Source of the DNA: Elephas maximus indicus | Lineage: Eukaryota > Chordata > Mammalia > Proboscidea > Elephantidae | Assembly: GCF_024166365.1 (NCBI RefSeq) | Contig: NC_064821.1 | Location: 107,614,349-107,678,348, forward strand | Length of the DNA: 64,000 bases | Reading direction: 5' to 3' | Shown: positions 12,252 through 24,299 of the stretch, one piece after another | Layout of the letters: the number at the start of each line of letters is the position of its first letter | Numbering within the stretch: the stretch's first letter is position 1 | Program-made: the position numbers and the translations under genes | The notes under the pieces: model-generated | What the model was told of the DNA's origin: nothing | The model's database searches: none | What the model saw: the letters and a program-made list of their open reading frames with translations, nothing else

Positions 12252-12734
12252 TATCAGTTCTTCTGCTTTCTGTTTTTGATGTAAATTTTATAATTCCCAA
12301 TCTTCAAACTTTTGTATTAAATCTTTTAAATTCATTTCTTACCATGAAAATTTCCTTACTTAATATTAATAAGTGAAATTAAAAAGAAAACCTATTTGTA
12401 AAATTAAATTTTTTGATTAAATTTACTTTTGCTATATAATTTTAGGGTTTAGTTCTGAAGAAAGTATGTAGATACTATAAAATATAAAATTGGGAATGAA
12501 AAACATGGCGTATTTTATGCCTTACAAAGGTTCCAATGTTAAAGTAGCTAAAATAGTTTTTGACTGTACTGAAAAACGTAGAAATGTAAGTAAACAGGAC
12601 TGCAGTTGAAATGTAGTATAATCCATATGGCTGCTCTCTTATAAATTAGTTTTTCTAAATCATTGATGGAATTATCTATGATTTAGAAGATAACCACTTA
12701 CCATGTGGTTTCAAAAATGTGATATTTCTTGATA
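12252..12734. other. No recognised feature
   Basis: AT-rich, nothing supported. Confidence 0.4.
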
Positions 12735-12997
12735 CTGGTGAGGAGTGAGCTTCTTGGCTCAAGTAGACACATGAGACTATGGGGGCAGCTCCTGTCTAGA
12801 GGCGAGATGAGAAGGCAGAGGGGGGCAGAAGCTGGTTGAATGGACATGAGGAATACAGGGTGGAGAGGAGGAGTGGGCTGTCTCATTAGAAGGAGAGCAG
12901 CGAGGAGTGTATAGCAAGGTGTATATAAGTTTTTGTATGAAAGACTGACTTGATTTGTAAACTTTCACTTAAAGTACAATAAAAAAATTATAAAAAC
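12735..12997 (+). mobile_element. L1 3' end fragment
   Basis: ACTGGTGAGGAGTGAGCTTC to TTTCACTTAAAGTACAATAAAA parallels the end of the L1 at 34.5-34.75 kb, including the terminal AATAAA and A-rich tail. Confidence 0.9.
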
Positions 12998-13309
12998 ATG
13001 ATATTTCTGTGACAACTCAATAATATTAATTTTATTATATTTTAATATTTAAATCTTTTTAAAGGAAAAAAATTAGAGTTTAACATCAAACTGCCTTTAT
13101 CTGATAAAAGACAATGACACTAGGAAAAAAATAGTTGTATGTAAAAACTAACTATAGTTAACAGTGAATTATAGATCAATTTCACAAAAAAATTGTATTT
13201 AAATACTTGGTCTTCTGAAGTCTGACATATTCCTGAGTGGTAGGACTTTTTCTTTCAGGTAACTTTTACTGTTAAGATAATGCTTCCAGGAAGGATGAGG
13301 TAGACTGTT
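12998..13309. other. No recognised feature
   Basis: AT-rich, nothing supported. Confidence 0.4.
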
Positions 13310-13690
13310 AAGTAATGACCTCTGATGACTCAGGTGTGTCCATGCCCTTGTCTAGTCCCCTCCCACATTGACTTTGGGCTTGGCCATGGGATTTGCTTTG
13401 GACAAAGGGCCAGTATTATAGAAATATAGACCGAGGCTAGGTACCCACTTGCACACTGGGACTTGCCCTCTTGGAAACCTGCTGCTGTCACCTTGCAAAG
13501 AGGCCAGGTCTAGCTTCCCTGAGGGAGAGGACATAAGGGAGAGAGAGGCCCAGCCATCCTCACTGAGCCCAGCCCTTAGCCTACTTGCCAGCTGAAGGAA
13601 GCCCAGGTGACACCCAGCCAAACCACAGAATCATGAGGAATAATAAATTGTTACTCCAAGCTACCAAATTTTGAAGTAGCTTGATATCTA
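13310..13690 (+). mobile_element. Ancient LTR-like repeat (family uncertain)
   Basis: GGGCTTGGCCATGGGATTTG, CTTTGGACAAAGGGCC and a terminal AATAAATTG are typical of an old mammalian LTR-class repeat. Confidence 0.4.
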
Positions 13691-14990
13691 GACCTACACA
13701 AAATTAATTTCAAGATATTTGGACCAAAAGAAGGAAAAATGTATCATAATCATCACATACTCCTCATGCTCAATCCAACTGTATTCTTGTCTGATTGAAA
13801 AACACATGGGCTTTTCTCAAAGACCAAATGAAATGGTAAATTAATATGTGATGAATATTATCTTATGACAGACTTAAATAAAGTTTTTTAAACTAAGATT
13901 TATGAATCTTTAATAATATGATTTAAGCATGTGATATGGTAAATCTATATATTATGTTGTATATTAAAGTTAGTAAGAAAATATTTTTAACAATGGACCT
14001 GAAATTTGCCACAAAGCAAGGACGCTTTCAAATTTTTCAGAAGGCTAAGAAGCAAGTTTAAAAAGAGTCCTCACAGGTTAAGTTAAGAAAAAAAAATTAT
14101 AAGTAGTTAAAACAATTTAAGATTGCAAAATATCTATGAGTAGAAAAAAATGTTAAAATCTAATTATAGATCTCTTCTCAGGATGGGTCAAGGGAACAAA
14201 AGATAATAGAGTTTTAATGGTATGAGAAAGACAAGACTCTCTTCCTGTGAAATATAAATAAGTTCATGAGACTTCCTGCTACCCCCTCAGCACCCACACA
14301 CTTACCAGACATTCACCTACTAAATTGCTACCAAACGTTAAGGAAGCAGGGGATCAAGACATTCCCTTTACAGGCATGCAAGGGTCTCCCACCTGACCCT
14401 GGAACTTGAGACTTTAAAAGAGAATTTAAAATCCTGAAGCCAAGTAGATTTGACCTTTTAAACAGACTTTCATTTGTGGAAATAGTCTTTTTTTTTTAAT
14501 TTAATTACTGGACAGTGGTTTCACCAGTTGTTTGGAGGTTGGTTGCCATTTGTGGTCACTAAAAATGTTGGGCAAAGGCCAAGGGGCTCATATACCAAGC
14601 CTTCCTTTCAATTCGACCTAGAGGGCAAGGTGAGAAGAATTGTTATCCTCGTTCAAAACAATCCTGCTCCTGCTGAGCCTTTACTAGGGGATGAAATAAG
14701 AAAACAATTCAAGTGTTTTTTTTTTTTTTTTTTTTGGTATTTTTTTGCTTTTTTCAAAGTTACACATAAACATGATTTAAAATTTTACATGATTCCAGCA
14801 AGACTTCCTATTTCTCAAAGGCAGCCAATTACAACTTTTAGCTGATCCTGAATAGCATGTTCATATTTCTACCTCTTGCTTTTTCAGTTAGCTGTTGTCT
14901 GTTGACTTCCCAATACGGAAGATGAGGATTTAGCTCTTTTTTTCACATTCCTCTACACCTCCACTACACGCTCACACATTCAGTCCTTTA
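13691..14990. other. No confident feature
   Basis: AT-rich with a T-run at about 14719-14736. Pieces near 14,520-14,700 could be retroviral but show no decisive motif. Confidence 0.3.
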
Positions 14991-14999
14991 ATTCTCCTC

Positions 15000-15870
15000 A
15001 TACAGTTTTACCATAATTTGCTCATCCCGCCCAATCAGCACAATGTCACTGAGGTAACAAGTCAATGTGATGTTCTGCAGGATGTCCAGAAGGTCCGGAT
15101 CTCTTCACGTTATTTTGACTGAGGGTGGGAGTGTTTACAGAGTCCTGGGGCAAAACTGTAAATGCATACTTCTGTCTCTTCTATGGGAATGGCAACGGTT
15201 TCTGACCTTTTCTTATGATTGGAATAATGAAGAACGCATTCACTAAATCAACAATCTCATTGCTGTTGAGTTAGTTCTGACTCACAGCGACCCTAGAGAA
15301 CAGAGTACAACTGCTCCATAGGGTTTCCAAGGAGCAGCTGGTAGATCTGAACGGCCAACCTTTTGGTTAGCAGCCATAGCTGTCAACCACTGTAAATACA
15401 TACCTAAGGCTGTATTAATCTGTAGCAAATATACCATATCTGGCATGGCACCTGCTGTCGGTCCTACTAATCGGTTGAATTTGCAGCAATCTACGGTCAT
15501 CTTTCAGGATCTATCTCTTTTTTGCACATTTATAGATGGTGAGCTAAATGAGGGTATAATGGGAATCACCATCTTTGTATCCTTTAGATTCATAAGAGTG
15601 GCACTAATTCCTGCCATTCCCCTCCTGAGATGTAATATGGGTTTTGATTTCCTGTGCTATGTTTGGCTGGGGAGAAGGGGTAGTTTCAGAGGCTTCCATT
15701 TGTCCTTCCCCATTATAATAGCATTTACTCCACAAGCAAAAGTCCCAACGGGTTTGTGCCAGTTGCCAAATAGGTCGATCCCATCTTACATTTGGGGACT
15801 GGGGAAAAGACCACCAGGTGAGGCTACAGATAACAGTGAGCTTACTCTGAGCTGGACCTTGCAATGACTC
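15000..15870 (-). pseudogene. Endogenous retrovirus pol remnant (reverse transcriptase)
   Basis: Minus-strand translation gives MTVDCCKFNRLVGPTAGAMP, then after an AfroSINE a DLVNAFFIIP segment and FTVLPQ, in the order of the palm region of ERV reverse transcriptase (normally TVDYR, then DLANAFFSIP, then TVLPQG). The conserved Tyr-Arg and Ser residues are changed, stops interrupt it, and the catalytic Asp-Asp box is not readable. Dead copy; the ERV class is not decided. Confidence 0.7.
15255..15395 (-). mobile_element. AfroSINE inside ERV pol
   Basis: CATTGCTGTTGAGTTAGTTC to TTTTGGTTAGCAGCCATAGC, antisense, splitting the reverse transcriptase segment. Confidence 0.85.
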
Positions 15871-18650
15871 TGTTTATTACCTGGTCCCTCAACTCCCACT
15901 CTAACAGAGGGCCATGATGATGCTTCTGGTCTCTGGATAGTAATGTCAATTCAGATCCTGTGTTTAACAGTCCTTGCAATGTGTGGGTATTCTCATTTTC
16001 TGAGTTACCCAAGTGTCATGGATTGAATTGTGTCCCCCGAAAATATGTGTCAACTTGGTTAGGCTATGATTCCTGGTATTGTGGTCGCCCACCATTTTGT
16101 CATCTGATGTGATTTTCCTGTGTGTTGTAAATCCTATCTCTATGATGTTAATAAGGTCAGATTAGTGGCAGTTATGTTAATGAGGCAGAACTCAACCTAC
16201 AAGATCAGGTTGTGTCTTAAGTCAATCTCTTTTGACATATAAAAGAGAGAAGCAAGCAGAGAGACAGGGGAACCTCATACCACCAAGAAACAAGAGCCAG
16301 GAGAATAGCACATCATTTGGATCAGGGGTCCCAGCACTGAGAAGTTCTTCAACCAGGGAAGATTGATGACAAGGACCTGCCCCCGAGAGCCAACAGAGAG
16401 AGATAGCCTTCCTCTGGAGCTGGCACCCTGAATTTGGACTTCTAGCCTCCTAGACTGTGAGAGAATAAAACCATCCACTTTTGGCATTTCTGTTACAGCA
16501 GCACTAGATAGCTAAGACATCAAGTAAATGACCAGTGATCCCTTTGGAGAAAAACTTGGGAAATCATTACCATTTATGCTTGTTAAGGTATAATATGGTA
16601 CCTGGCCACCTCTTCAGTCAATGAAAGTCTACAAACTGGCTGAGTTATGGAAATTGCATAGGGAATTGTATCTTTATTGGATGTCAGTCCTTAGCCTCCT
16701 AGTTGCCTATTCTTGATTTTTTCTGCTAGTGCAAGCTGATAGGATCTTTGTTGGTTGCCTATCTAATTTTTTTAATCTATTTTGCCTCTAAGGACACCAT
16801 GTTATATTAACCATTTCCATAACTCTGTGTGGATCTGTCTGCCACTCCTATCTTTGATGGTCACTATAATAAAACCTTCATCTGGCTTCTATTGGGGTCC
16901 TCTCATCCCCATTGTGTTCAGTGAGCCAAGTTTTGTAACATCCTCTCCTACCATCAACCATGACTTGCAGAGAGCCACCACTGAACTTTTTAGTGATATT
17001 CATGTCCTTCACACTAGTACATTTCTTATAGCCTTGGTAATTGTGTGTCCTCTGAGCCTTCCTTCAGAACATAATCATCATAATCTTCCAGCTGTATGTA
17101 GTATGTCCATTCCAAAACACCCACTTCCCTGAGCCTTTCAATTCCTTCCTCTCCCACCTACCTGTTGTAGCACCTCTGGCATTTCAGCTTCATTTAGCTT
17201 GGGTCATCTTGTTTTCCTGCAACTAGGAGCCATTGCATAGCAAGCTTACACCAACTCCTGGGATCCTTGCCAGGATCTCAAATCCTGTATTTCAAGAGAA
17301 TACTCCCATGTCAATATAGTTTTCCCTATTCAATTTTACATTCTGGCCCCACTGATCAAATAAGAGCCCTCTGAATCCAGCCCCACGCATACTCCCCCAG
17401 CTCCTGTTGGCACATGCAGGCTAGGTCTTCTTTGGGAAAAAGTGCTTATCCTCCCTCGTCAGGCATAGCATCTTCTCAACGAGGTTATGCTATGACTATA
17501 CCCTAATTAATAAGCCTAGAGGGCAGAGGCTAGGTTAAGGTGGGTCCTTGGGGAAGGAAGAACATTTTGTCTTCCAGGTATAGCCCTCTGCAATATCTTC
17601 TAGCATGGGGGAGTGATAGCTCTTACTAGGGAGGAGTGAGTCACAACCTTAAGCATCAGAGGAGCTTGGAGAATCAAAATCTTCAGGAGCACCATCTAGA
17701 TGTCCTCATCCATGTGTCAGTTTTTGGTTTTCTCTACCATGCTCTTGACCTTGAAGCAATGGATCTACCATTTTTATGTATTTAACCATCTTTTATGTTC
17801 GGCCAGTTTATTAAGTTCTGGTCTTGGCGCTTGGCTTCCTCCACCCTTTCCCCACAGATGAGAGCTTCTTTGTGTGCTTCCACACCTGACTTTTAATTGC
17901 CTATTACCCACCTTCAGCTATTCATTATTTTTCTGTAAGCAATGATGTTTAGCAATAACCATCCATTCCTGCTATTCTTATAGCTACTACCTTCTACCAT
18001 GCGTGATATTTCACACCTCCTAGGGCATTCCCTTCCAGTATGGGAACTTCATCCCAATTGGACCTTCACCTGTACCAGGGACTTTCTGCACTTCACCTAC
18101 CACCAGTGATTGGGTCCTCATTGCCAGCGGGGTGTCCATAAGCCAGTTCCCAAAAACACATCTTATCGGTTCCTTTCTCTGACCAATCCTGGTACCAATA
18201 TTTGCAGTTGGGATTCTTGGGAGGCAGATGGTAAAACAGAGCTTGGGATATGAGATGTGAAAGGAATGGGGAAAAAGCAGGACTTCACAAAGCAAAAGTC
18301 AAATTCCAAAACAGGTCCAGTGAATCTTTGGCCAATCTGGCAAGGAGCTCTGGAGTAAACATTGCCCATCAGAGATGTCCTATGGTGGACCGTAATGGCT
18401 GAGTCATGTTTGCTTAATCAGCCAGTGTAGGCTGTCCTGGAATGAGCATGACCTTGAGCAAGGCTGTTCTCTGCAGCTGAAGCAAGCCCGTATGGAGCTG
18501 ACAATTGGATGCATTCCCTGAAGTTTGGGAGCAAGCCCTTTCTTGAAGGGGGATCTGGGCTAATGCGCCTCCATATCTGCTACAAGGGGCATACATAGAT
18601 ATCCAGTACATTGTCTTTTTCAAGGAACCCAAAGATCTACTTACTCCTTT
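15871..18650 (-). other. Probable internal retroviral sequence, heavily decayed
   Basis: Lies upstream of the antisense pol remnant. Minus-strand frames show short segments (for example 18295-18020) that could be gag/protease, but no diagnostic motif is visible. A MaLR-like LTR (16014-16519) interrupts it. Confidence 0.35.
16014..16519 (+). mobile_element. MaLR-like solo LTR (long subtype)
   Basis: TGTCATGGATTGAATTGTGT to TAGATAGCTAAGACA. Flanks CCAAG (16009-16013) and TCAAG (16520-16524) fit a 5-bp target-site duplication with one change. Confidence 0.9.
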
Positions 18651-18659
18651 CTTGACCTT

Positions 18660-19129
18660 CTACTGCTCCAGCTGGGGAAACCTTTTTTCTCTAATTTGGC
18701 AAAGGAAAGCATGGCAGAGAATGCTATTTGTCCTCTAATACCCATTCTATTCTTTTTCCTTAATATTATGTCCCTTGATTTTAGTTGGGCACATGACCCT
18801 CAGAATAAAATCATATTCTAGTCTTCCTTTCTTCTGGATGCTCTCAGATGACTAAGTTATCACCAATGGATTGTAAGCAGGAATGATGTGTACAATTTCC
18901 AGGAAGCATCCTTAAAGAAAGGGAGCATGACCATTTTTGTCCTTTTATCTTTCCTGCTTATTGGAACATAGATATGAAGGCTGGAGCTCAAGCAGCCATA
19001 CTGGACCATAAAGTAGAAACCACATACTGAGAATAGAGATTAGGGTCCCTGATGGTTGTGGAATTACCATACCAGTCAGGACTGCCTGCTGTTGCACTCT
19101 GTATATGTGATAAAGAAATATTCACCTTG
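18660..19129 (+). mobile_element. Ancient interspersed repeat (family uncertain)
   Basis: TAGTTGGGCACATGACCCTC, AATTTCCAGGAAGCATCCTT and AGCTCAAGCAGCCATACTGG match a widespread old mammalian repeat pattern from memory. Confidence 0.45.
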
Positions 19130-19647
19130 TGTCTTAGTCATCTAGTGCTGCTGTAACGGAAATACCACGAATGCATGGCTTTAACAAAGAGAAATTTATT
19201 TCCTCACAGTAAAGTAGGCTCAAAGTCTAAATTCACAGCGTTGGCTCCAGGGGAAGGCTTTCTCCCTCTGTCGGCTCCGGAGGAAGGTCCTTGTCTTCAA
19301 ACTTCCCTTGGTCGAGGAGCTTCTCAGGAGCAGGGACCCCAGGTCTAAAGGACATACTCTGCTCCTGATGCTGCTTTCTTGGTGGTATGAGGTCCCCAAC
19401 TCTCTGCTTGCTTCCCTTTCCTTTTATCTCTTGAGAGATAAAAGTTAGTGCAGCCCATACCCCAGGGAAACTTCTTTACCTTGGAAAAGGGAGGCGACCT
19501 GAGTAAGGGTGGTGTTACAATGCCACCCTAATCCCCTCAACATAAAATTACAATCACAAAATGGAGGACAACCACACAATACTGGGAATCATGGCCTAAC
19601 CAAATTGATACACACATTTTTGAGGGGACATAATTCAGTCCATTACA
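19130..19647 (-). mobile_element. MaLR-like solo LTR (short subtype)
   Basis: Plus-strand ends TGTCTTAGTCATCTAGTGCT and TCAGTCCATTACA. Flanks CCTTG / ACTTG. Contains the short-subtype middle. Confidence 0.88.
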
Positions 19648-19699
19648 ACTTGGCTAAGGATACTTAAAAAAAAAAAAAAAAAATTCTTCTTATACATAA

Positions 19700-19935
19700 A
19701 TAACCTATTTCTATCTGATGCAGAACATGATACCTTTCTAGTGTCTGGGGTCATAAAAGCTTATGAGCAGCCATCTAAGATACTCCCCTGTTCCCACCCT
19801 ATCTGGAGCAAGGGAGAATGAAGAAAGGCAAATACACAAGGGAAAGATTAGTCCAAAGGACTAATGGACCACCACTACCACAGCCTTCACCAGACTGAGT
19901 CTAGCACAACTAGGTGGTGCCCAGCTACCACTGCT
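19700..19935 (+). mobile_element. L1 3'UTR fragment
   Basis: GTGTCTGGGGTCATAAAAGC, GGAGAATGAAGAAAGGCAAA and TAGGTGGTGCCCAGCTACCA align in order with 34,030-34,290 of the 31-35 kb L1. Confidence 0.75.
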
Positions 19936-19937
19936 GA

Positions 19938-19974
19938 CTGTTTCTGTTACAGCAGCACTAGATGACTAAGACAC
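19938..19974 (+). mobile_element. 37-bp end of a MaLR-like LTR
   Basis: TTTCTGTTACAGCAGCACTAGATGACTAAGACA-type end only, 30 bp before an opposite-strand copy, so the two form an inverted pair. Confidence 0.8.
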
Positions 19975-20003
19975 AAGGGTTTAATTATCCCTGTATTAGA
20001 CCT

Positions 20004-21040
20004 TATCTTAGTCATCTAGTGCTGCTGTAACAGAAACACCACAAGTGGATGGCTTTAACAAAAAGAAATATATTCTCTCACAGTCTAGTAGGCTACAAGT
20101 GCAAATTCAGGGTGTTAGCTCCAGGGGAAGGCTTCCTCCCCATATTGGTTCTGGAGAAAGGTCTTTCTCATCAATCTTCTCCTGGACTAGGAGCTTCTCT
20201 GTGCAGGAACGCTGGGTCCAAAGGATACACTCTGCTCCCAGGGCAGCTTCCTTGGTGGTATGAGGTCCCCCATCTCTCTGCTTGCTTCTCTCTTTTATAA
20301 CCCAAAAGAAATTGGCTCAAGATACAATTCAATCTTGTATATTGGGTCCTGCATCATTAACATAACTGCTGCCCATCCCCCCTTATTAACATCATGGAGG
20401 TAGGATTTACAACACATAGGAAAATCATATCAGATGATAAAATGGTGGACAATCACACAATACTGGGATTCATGGCCTAGCCAAATGGATACATGTCTTG
20501 GTCATCTAGTGCTGCTATAACGGAAATACCACAAGTGGGTGGCTTCAACAAAGAGAAGTTCATTCTCTCACAGTCCAGTAGGCTAGAAGTCCAAATTCAG
20601 GGCACCAGCTCCAGGGGAAGGCCTTCTTTCTCTTTCGGCTCTGGAGGAAGGTCCCCGTGATGTATCAGTCTTCCCCTGGTCTGGGAGCTTCTCAGTGCAG
20701 GAACTTCAGGTCGAAATGACGTGCTTCTGGCACCACCCTCCCGGTGGTATGAGGTCCCCATGTCTCTCTGCTCGCTTCTTTTTTATATCTCAGAAGAGCT
20801 TGGCTTAAGACACTATCTAATCTTGTAGATATCATCAATATAACTGCCACTAATTCATCTTATTACAGCATGATGATAGGATTTACAACACATAGGGAAA
20901 TCACATCAGATGACAAAATGGTAGACAATCATACAATACTGAGAATCATGACCTAGCCAAGTAGACAGATATTTTGGGTGGACACAATTCAAGCTAGGAC
21001 AATACACATATTTTGGGGGGACACAATTCAATCCATGACA
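20004..21040 (-). mobile_element. MaLR-like LTR (outer), split by another LTR
   Basis: Segments 20004-20493 and 21007-21040 together make one antisense long-subtype LTR. Outer flanks GACCT (19999-20003) / GATCT (21041-21045). Confidence 0.9.
20494..21001 (-). mobile_element. MaLR-like solo LTR (inner)
   Basis: TGTCTTGGTCATCTAGTGCT to CAAGCTAGGACA, inserted in the outer LTR with an exact 5-bp duplication ATACA at 20489-20493 and 21002-21006. Confidence 0.93.
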
Positions 21041-21465
21041 GATCTTGTAATTCTTCTGTTTTCCAGTAAAAAACAAAAACAAATAATAAGAGCTGGAGGC
21101 TTATTCAAGATTTACGTGCCATCAACTACATTTTGATACCCATATTTCCAGTAGTTCCTAATCCTCATTTATTACTTTCCAATGCTCCTTCAGGTGCAAC
21201 TCATTTTATGGCTGTAGATTTTTGCAGTGCATTTTTTAGTATTCCTGCGCACTCTGGAAGCCGATATTTGTTTGCCTTTGGTTAGGAAAATCATCAATTT
21301 ACCTGGACTGTAATGCCCCAAGATTTCACTGAATCTCCTATTTTTCTCAAATTTTGCATGCTGGCAGCCTTTACAATTTGCAAATAAGTCCACTTTGCTG
21401 CAATATGTTGATTTATTAGCCTTCTCTGCCTCCGGCAAGCCTGCCTTGAAGATGGAATAAAACAA

Positions 21466-21621
21466 AAAACCAAACCTGTGCTGTTGAGTCTATTCCAACT
21501 CATAGCAACCCTGTAAGACAGGGTAGAGCTGCCCCACAGGGTTTCCAAGGAGCGGCTGGTGGATTCAAACTGATCTTTTGGTTAGCAGCCAAAGCTCTTT
21601 ACCACTGCACCACCAGGGCTC
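21466..21621 (-). mobile_element. AfroSINE in ERV pol (first)
   Basis: CCAAACCTGTGCTGTTGAGT to CTGCACCACCAGGGCTCC, antisense. A TGAAGATGGAATA-like site precedes it and a related site follows. Confidence 0.92.
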
Positions 21622-21635
21622 CTGAAGATAGTATA

Positions 21636-21796
21636 ACCCAAACCCACAACTGCCATTAAGTTGATTCCAATTCATAGCGACTCTATAGGACAGAGTAGAA
21701 CTGCCCCATAGAGTTTCCAAGGAGCGCCTGGTGGATTCGAACTGTCGACCTTTTGGTTAGCAGCCACAGCTCTTAACAACTACACCACCAGGGTTT
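21636..21796 (-). mobile_element. AfroSINE in ERV pol (second)
   Basis: Antisense, complete. Flanked by exact CTGAAGATAGTATA at 21622-21635 and 21797-21810. Confidence 0.94.
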
Positions 21797-22629
21797 CTGA
21801 AGATAGTATAGCTTTGTTAAAACATCTGGCTACCAGAGGACAAAAGGTTTCTAAAGAAAAATTGTAACTAGCTCAGCCTTTTGTTAAATATCTGGGTCAC
21901 TTGATCTGTGCAGAAGGCATTTCTATCGATCCTAAGTGAAAAGGAGCTATCTTTGCTTTTCCTATGCCTGAAAGCAAGAAACAACTGTGAGGGTTTCTGG
22001 GACTCTGTGGCTCATGTTAGTCTGGATCACTATTTTCTCTCCGTTAGCTCAACCCTTATATAAATATTTGAAAACTTCTGAACCAGATTCATTCCAGCTT
22101 GCACCAGAAGATCAAGAAGCCACAGTTAAATAAAAAGAGGTTTTAATGAATATACCCACTTTGAGCTTTCTTAATTACAACTTGGATTTTTTCCTTATTT
22201 GTGTATGAAGTATCTGGAAATGCTCTGGGTGTCCTTACGCAAAACCACAGAGGACAACAGAGACCTGTGGGCTGTTATAGTCTGGAGCTCAACCCTGTGG
22301 CCAGAGGATATCTTCCCTGCCTTAGGGCTGTGGCAGCCACTGCCAAATTAGTAGAGACCATTGCAGAGGTAGTATTAGGAAACTGTTTAGATGTTTATGT
22401 GCACCATGCTGTTTGCTTTACTTAATTCTGCTTTGACACATCTTTCCACCAGCAGGCTCACCTCCTATGACGTTCTCTTACTGGCTGCATTCAACAGCAG
22501 GATTTTTGTTTAAATCTAGCCACTCTTCTCTCCGTAGCAGATGAAAGCAGTTATCCTGCCCATAATCATTTAGATTAGACTGAACAACTTCTGACCCCCC
22601 CGAAAAGACTTAAAGGAGACTGCTTTGAC

Positions 22630-23165
22630 TAGTTTTGTTTGTGTATAGCTCCTATCTGAAACCTATCCTACTAGCCCTTGCTATCAAGATGAGTATGCTG
22701 TTACAACTTCTACCAAAGTTCCTGAAAGCTAGGCTTTCCCCTAAAGCCACTTCGGCCCAACAAGCTGAACTAATTGCTCTCACTAGATCCTGTAGGATTG
22801 CTTCTAGAAAGTCCATGATGTTTTTACAGATTCTTTGTATTGTTTTGGAGTTATTCATGATTTTGGTATGTTATGGAAACAAAGACAATGTTTTATTTCC
22901 TCTGGAAGTGGTATAAAAAATGGTGTTTACGTAGCAGACTTCTTGGATGCTTTACTACTCCCCTTTAAAATTGCTGTGATAAAGATACAAACACACCAGT
23001 CAAAAACGGTATCCCAGACTGAGGAGATTAAAAGGAATAATCTTTCTGATACAGCAGCCAAACAGGCTGCTTCCCAGGTTATTTCTGTGCTTATGATAAA
23101 CAAAGAAAAGATCCTCCATACCTACCTATTGATTACTCCTATCTTCATAGCCTCTCTTTAGAAAA
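22630..23165 (+). pseudogene. ERV pol remnant: RNase H C-terminal part
   Basis: AQQAELIALTRSCRIA is the RNase H helix segment, and LSDTAAKQAA near 23,045 is the typical end of gammaretroviral-type RNase H. Frame changes lie between them. Confidence 0.75.
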
Positions 23166-23439
23166 ACAACTGAAACACCAGCAACTGGCCCAAACAGATG
23201 AAATTGATATGAAAAAAAGCAGGCTGTTATCAGGATCCTGCCACTAAATTATGGACTGGGCCTAATAAGAAAACTGTTTCACCTGTTCCCATGTTATGGA
23301 CCTTTCATAAAGGCTCCCATATAGGACAAGGTAAAACGATTGAGGCCCTAAAAAACACTAGTGGAGAAAATTCTTTGAGGCTTTGATTATGGCCCTTGCC
23401 ATTATACCAAAAAATACCTTAAGGTCCCACCAGGATGAT

Positions 23440-24250
23440 ATCCTTTACACTCTGGGCCCATGCTTGAGTAGCAGCTAGATTTTATTCAACTCCCACCTTC
23501 AAATGATTATAAATATGTACTAGTAATGACTTGTAGATTCTCACATTGGACAGAAACTTTTCTCTACCATCATGCTACTGCTTCCTTTGTTGCAAAAAAA
23601 AAAAAAAAAAAAAAAAATCCTCAAAAACATTATACCCATCTGGGGAGCACCAAGAACTTTTTGTAGTGACTGGGGAACTCATTTCACTAGCCAAGTTATC
23701 CAAGAACTATACTAAGTTTTCCACATTTATCAAAGACTGCATTGTTCTTACTATCCTCAGTCTTCGGTATTAGTGGAAAGATCTAATGGAATCATAAAAA
23801 CCCAATTAATAAAACTTTATGATGCCTTAAATTTGTCTTGGACCAAGGTCCTTCCACTGGTCCTTTTAAGCCTGAGGTCCATGCCATTTAGATCTCATAA
23901 ATTTACCCCTTATGAAGTAGTTACTGGAAGGTCCATGGCCCTCCCTTATATTACTTATACTGACTCCAATATCATTCAACCAAAACTATTGAAATATTGC
24001 CAATCTTTAATCCATACTCAAAGAATATTTTCACAGGTTAAAGAAGCTTTTGACAACTGGAAACCAGAATCCCAAAATCTGCCTACATTGCCCCAGGAGA
24101 TTATGTATATTGGAAGAGAAATCACCTAAAAGACTCCTTAGAACCCCATTGGAAGGGACTATATTTAATCCTCCTTACCAACTCACGTGCTGCTAAGTTA
24201 AAAGGAGTCAGTCGCCGGATTCACCTGTCTCAATTTAAGTGAGCTAACGT
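23440..24250 (+). pseudogene. ERV pol remnant: integrase
   Basis: Core segments CRFSHWTETF, WGAPRTFCSDWGTHFTSQ and ERSNGIIKTQLIKLY give the integrase Asp and Glu neighbourhood, followed by LPLVLLSLRSMPFRSHKFTP and YEVVTGRSM. An A-run (23596-23617) and frameshifts break it. The longest intact piece is 23773-24129. Confidence 0.85.
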
Positions 24251-24299
24251 AACTTTAACTTTCTGGTCTAGTCAGCCTTCTAGAGACTTATAAATCACA

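Larger units (their letters stand above)
21085..22430 (+). pseudogene. ERV pol remnant: reverse transcriptase and RNase H
   Basis: Fragments in order: VVPNPHLLLSNAPSG and VDFCSAFFSIP (palm), WTVMPQDF (expected VLPQGF-like), then two AfroSINEs replacing the catalytic-box area, then VKYLGHLICAEGISIDP (thumb) with later in-frame stops, and VLTQNHRGQQRPVGCYSL near the RNase H start. The active-site Asp-Asp segment is not readable. Confidence 0.85.

Noticed and set aside
15445-15867. 140-residue plus-strand frame
   Set aside because: It overlaps ERV pol homology on the minus strand and shows no known protein features of its own.
22201-24129. Possible co-opted retroviral gene
   Set aside because: Pol and env frames are broken by stops and frameshifts, with SINEs inside pol; no frame keeps a whole domain.
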